Shown here piece by piece: positions 60,551 to 64,000 of a stretch of 64,000 bases of DNA; positions within the stretch are counted from its first letter, which is position 1; the number at the start of each line of letters is the position of its first letter. Below the pieces are notes generated by a model. That model made no database searches. It had not been told where the DNA came from and saw nothing but the letters and a program-made list of their open reading frames with translations. The stretch spans positions 9,669,823 through 9,733,822 of the forward strand of contig OZ018408.1 in NCBI GenBank assembly GCA_963969595.1, read 5' to 3'. The stretch is from Neckera pumila. Its lineage: Eukaryota > Streptophyta > Bryopsida > Hypnales > Neckeraceae. The position numbers were made by a program, and so were the translations under genes.

Positions 60551-60694
60551 TACTACAAAACAACACGGGTATAAATGACTTATCTACAATGACTGTAGTA
60601 GTCATTTCTTCTCCCTAATGACTGCAAAAAAATCATTGTGGAGTTGAATCATTGTTGAGTTACAGTCATTGTGGGCACTTGTTTTTTGATAGTA
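60551..60694. mobile_element. Miniature CACTA-like element, 144 bp
   Basis: It starts TACTACAAAACAACACGGG and ends GGGCACTTGTTTTTTGATAGTA, flanked on both sides by CAA (60548-60550, 60695-60697). The first base is T, not C. The interior has CAATGACTGTAGTAGTCATT and a second ATGACTG-type inverted motif. Confidence 0.6.
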
Positions 60695-60697
60695 CAA

Positions 60698-61212
60698 CTT
60701 TCTAAATCCTAGATTAAGGCCAAATGCCACCTTTTTGAGGTAGAAAGAGAATAGAAAAAATCAAATGTGGGACTTGAAACTTTTAGTAGTGTGAAGGTCA
60801 AAGTCCCAATTCTATATCCCAACTTGTCTCTTGTAGAATGTTATATAGCAATTAGGTGCCTCTAAATGGGACAAAAAGTCAAAATCCCATTTGTTGGGCC
60901 ATTACATTAGTATATGTATTAAGAAATAAACTAGATTGAATAGAAATCGTCCACAATGACCTACTATTCAAACTAGCTAAGAAAATATGAGATCAAAATT
61001 TTACATCTTAGTTTGTTAGGAGATTAGAGAATTTGGAATCCATATTCAACTACCAACAAGAACCATTAAAAACCAAGAATATATGAAGAAAAAGCACAAT
61101 TGGATGCTTCTATGGTCAATTTTAGGTGTAGAGTTATCTTTATCATTATTGAGTTTACTACAAAGAAATTAAAAAGATCATGGTATGTTTTTTGTTTTGT
61201 AAACCCAATTGG
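60698..61212. other. Intergenic DNA, nothing recognised
   Basis: No supported ORF. Confidence 0.5.
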
Positions 61213-61440
61213 AGAACCATACCATGTGGTCTGTGACGTGGATCCCCTTTAAATATGACGTGGACCCTTCTTTTGGGCCCCTTCAAATCTGATGTGGCAC
61301 CTAGCTAAAGTGATGTTCCAGTAGACATTTCTTTTGACGTGCCACATTTTTAATATTTTTTTTGAAACGTCAATTTCAATGTCCAAATAGACGGTTTTTG
61401 AAACTTCAATTGCTGCATGCCTGCATATTAATGCCACAAT
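61213..61440. mobile_element. Fragment resembling CACTA subterminal sequence
   Basis: TGACGTGGAtCC, ATGACGTGGACCC, TGATGTGGCACC, TTGACGTGCCACA and GATGTTCC/GTAGACATT words recur here as in the subterminal zones of the element at 57379. No terminus is visible. Confidence 0.35.
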
Positions 61441-62128
61441 GCTAGTTTACTATTCTAAAATAATATCATATGACAAGTGCTTGAATAGAAAGCTAGAAAA
61501 AAAGACAACAAAGAGAGTGATAATTTCACTTACCGGTAGTCATGGCCCGTCTTTACAGGATTTGAGTGTGCCTTATTACTACCTGATTTGAGTGTGCCTG
61601 AGTGCGCCAAAAAGTGATAGCAATACCACAAGGTTATTTCGATGCATTGCGGGACGGGGATTGGAGATCAACAAATATGCATATGAGTTTCTTCATCTTT
61701 CATTACATGTCTTCCTTTGTATTGTTTGCATCAATCTTTGTATCACTTAAATCTCTTTGTATCAATGGTGATTTTTTTGTCTATAAGGAGTTTTGTTGTT
61801 GCCGCCACCCCAGCATCACTAGCCATGTTTCTTACGCACAAGGTACATTTTAAATTAGTTCTTAATTTTTTGTTGTCATATTTTTTTTAATACTTCTTGT
61901 CCCTTTCTTAGAAGTTTGGCAAAAAGTAGGGTTGCCTATTGGGACATGACATTAGCTTTTTCCATTGGGATGTTTGTCAATGTTGGTCCGGACGCATCAT
62001 GATTTATACTAGCCAAAAAAAATTTATTGGACAGACCATCCTATCTGTCCATTAATTTAGACGGCTTGTCTGTCAACTAGGTAGACCGATTGTTGACTTG
62101 GATGGATTGGCTGTCTTGGCCCTCTAGG

Positions 62129-62152
62129 ATTTTATTTTATTTTATTTTATTA
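62129..62152. repeat. (TTTTA)n microsatellite
   Basis: About five ATTTT units. Confidence 0.85.
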
Positions 62153-62410
62153 TTTTAAGGATTCAGACGGACGCTAGGGTTGGATTGTGATGTACTATTG
62201 GTCCAACGGACATCCAAAGGTGACATGACGTGACGGTGACAACCATAGCAAAGAATGTTGCTTTTTTTTTACCACATTAGGGTGGTTTTGCGGCATTCAA
62301 GTGGGCACCAATCAATTGGTGGCCCAACACTAGTTCTCCGCCAGTTCTCCGCTATGGACGCAAGGTTTTCAAAAAATAGAAAAAGTGATGGAAATCCAAT
62401 TTGCAACTTT

Positions 62411-62440
62411 CACTAGTAGAAAAACAGGGATATGTAACCA
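62411..62440. mobile_element. Single CACTA-type end
   Basis: CACTAGTAGAAAAACAGGGA matches plant CACTA termini (CACTAxxAGAAAAA-GGG). It is followed by CAGTCAATGACTAG. No mirrored right end was found before 64000. Confidence 0.45.
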
Positions 62441-62496
62441 CTCAGTCAATGACTAGTTGTCCTAAATAACCGAATAGTGACTGCAGATACCAAGAT

Positions 62497-62662
62497 TGGG
62501 TTTGCAACATGTAGGCGCCAGGTCAAGAGTCACGGAGCAATCATTCAGCATGTGGGTGGAGTGGCAGCGGGATGAAATCCATCACCAAAAGGAGGCCATG
62601 AACATTTATCTTGAAGACTATGGGATGGTGTTCTGCAACCACCGGAGAGATCATTCATTGTA
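62497..62662 (+). other. Short coding-like fragment next to repeat R
   Basis: One frame reads RVTEQSFSMWVEWQRDEIHH then QKEAMNIYLEDYGMVFCNHR to TAA. The Trp/Glu/Tyr-rich composition looks coding, but no family is recognised. The final ~25 bp belong to repeat R, whose other copy at 19 kb has CCGGGGAGATCACTCC at the equivalent place. Confidence 0.25.
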
Positions 62663-62830
62663 ATTTGAGGTATACACCTGAGTTAAGAGGGTATTTGATG
62701 TTGGGCTGTTTACCTTAATTATCGTATTCAAAATGACCATATTTTTACATTAAAAGCTACAAAGGGCATATTTCCAATACCCTATAGTTTTTGTAAATTC
62801 ATTCATGCGGTTTTTTAAGTAGGGTTGTCT
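62640..62830 (+). repeat. Dispersed repeat R, copy 2
   Basis: GGTATACACCTGAGTTAAGA, GGGTATTTGATGTTGGGC and AAAAGCTACAAAGGGCATAT match the reverse complement of 19013-19178. Confidence 0.75.
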
Positions 62831-62872
62831 TATATATAAAATTTAAGTGTCCAATTGACCAAGTGGTATTTA

Positions 62873-63787
62873 TTAATCCCTAAAGACCAATTGCCCGTTG
62901 AATGAACAATTGAAAATCCGGGTAGGATCTAAGAAGTCAATTTAGGTTGGTTGCTCATAAAATTTTGACACAAGGTGCGAACATGTACTCCTTTACTAAG
63001 AACATATTTTTTCCTAGTTGAGTACCCAAAACAAAAGTTATGTTGCCTTGAACTTTTTGGCAACCCGGGCAATTTGAGCATCTTTTGGGCACCTTTTGCA
63101 AAAATGCTCATCAACTTTTGAAATGTGGCATGTATGTACTAATAAATTATAGAATATAATTATTAAAAAAAATTGTTCTCAAATCACTTTCTAAGAGGAG
63201 TCAAACTTTATTAGCTATGCTAGGATGGCTTTAAGAATAAACATTTCCTTCTACTTCAAGCCCTATTATCTTGCAATATGTGTTGTTAAAGTTCTTGAAA
63301 ATTTTCCCACATATTGCATTCTAAATTTTTTTCACTAATTCTTACTATTTAGATTTCAAATAAAAAATTTCCTCACTGCACAAGAAATCATCAAAAAATG
63401 TCTAGTTTATTGCCAATGCATTACCTCCTTACACTACAAGTTAATATAGAGTAAGTAAAACTCCATATTTGCTTTTAAATTTTTGATAAATAAACCTAAG
63501 ATCATATACATATGAATGGCTAAAATCTTCATCTTTGTATAGTGCAAAAATTTTATTATAAAAGGGCTCAAAGTCTGATAGCCGTATTTTGCAAGAATAA
63601 AAAAAAAGTTTTTTTCCACTTCAACATTACAATCTTTTAATCCACGTGGTTAAATGGGCTAAAATGTTTTCCACACATTGCTTAACTTGTTTCATACACT
63701 TTGTATGGTTGAAATTCAAAAAAATTAACTAATTTTTAATCTTGGACTTTTCATCTTCCAGAACACCCTCCGGCCTTTAGGGATTAA
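62873..63787 (-). mobile_element. piggyBac-like element, copy 7, old (915 bp)
   Basis: It starts TTAATCCCTAAAGACCAATT and ends GGCCTTTAGGGATTAA, so both ends carry the same C-to-T change inside CCCC. The interior follows the family in reverse orientation (TTGAGTACCCAAAACAAAAG, CTTGCAATATGTGTTG) but is strongly diverged. Confidence 0.7.
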
Positions 63788-64000
63788 TCACAAGTTTATC
63801 ATTGAATACTTCAAGATCCCCATTGAAACTATTTCATAAATATCCCATTCAATATGAGATTATGAGTGTATTTAACATTTATGGCTTCAAGGAATGAAGT
63901 CAAACAACCTATAAATCCTATCCTCTTCTTGTACAGTTATTAGTTTGTTGAACCCACTAAAGTAATTAGGTAATCCTCATATTTGTGCAATGTGACACTT
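63788..64000. other. Intergenic DNA at the window edge
   Basis: Nothing is recognised. Confidence 0.5.

Noticed and set aside
61602..61853. 83-codon plus-strand ORF with a hydrophobic middle
   Set aside because: No signal peptide at the start, no family match and surrounding DNA is transposon-derived.

Overview
This is nuclear DNA of a land plant with a repeat-rich, AT-rich, gene-poor genome. The evidence is spliced plant gene families (a U-box/ARM ubiquitin ligase, a mitochondrial MAM33-type protein, a PSY-type sulfated-peptide precursor), plant-type hAT and CACTA elements, and long intergenic stretches of decayed transposons and microsatellites. The species cannot be read from the sequence. 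The many copies of a TTAA-bounded, piggyBac-like element would be unusual for a flowering plant, so a non-seed plant (lycophyte, fern or bryophyte) is a reasonable but unproven guess. No rRNA, tRNA, CRISPR or bacterial-type feature was seen.

Layout. 1-3.1 kb: a decayed hAT transposase with a long charged tail. 3.3-5.7 kb: three kinds of tandem repeat. 6.4-13.4 kb: a run of broken host-gene fragments (coiled-coil gene, Pro-rich fragment, FCP1/NIF-like phosphatase, FG-nucleoporin-like exons). 13.8-18.1 kb: a large broken transposase-like gene that I cannot assign to a named superfamily. 18.1-42 kb: almost wholly non-coding and dominated by ~0.93 kb elements bounded by TTAA, some nested, plus several MITE families and microsatellites. 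43.2-46.0 kb: an apparently intact two-exon PUB22/23-like U-box gene on the plus strand, with a three-copy tandem repeat in its intron. 46-51 kb: repeats, a Stowaway-like MITE and unassigned ORFs. 51.8-53.3 kb: a plausible five-exon gene for a secreted PSY-like peptide, with a TATA box. 54.35-56.32 kb: an intact three-exon minus-strand MAM33/p32 gene. 57-64 kb: a CACTA element nested in another transposon, further CACTA ends and a final TTAA element.

The three likely functional genes are separate transcription units, not a pathway: protein turnover (U-box ligase), a mitochondrial matrix protein and a secreted signalling peptide. The rest is transposon archaeology. Two comparisons inside the window (an element nested in its own relative, and a filled versus empty copy of another repeat) show that the ~0.93 kb family inserts at TTAA and duplicates it, the hallmark of piggyBac-type transposition. 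The broken transposase and host-gene fragments repeatedly carry TGA where CGA is expected and TAG where CAG is plausible, consistent with decay by deamination of methylated cytosine.
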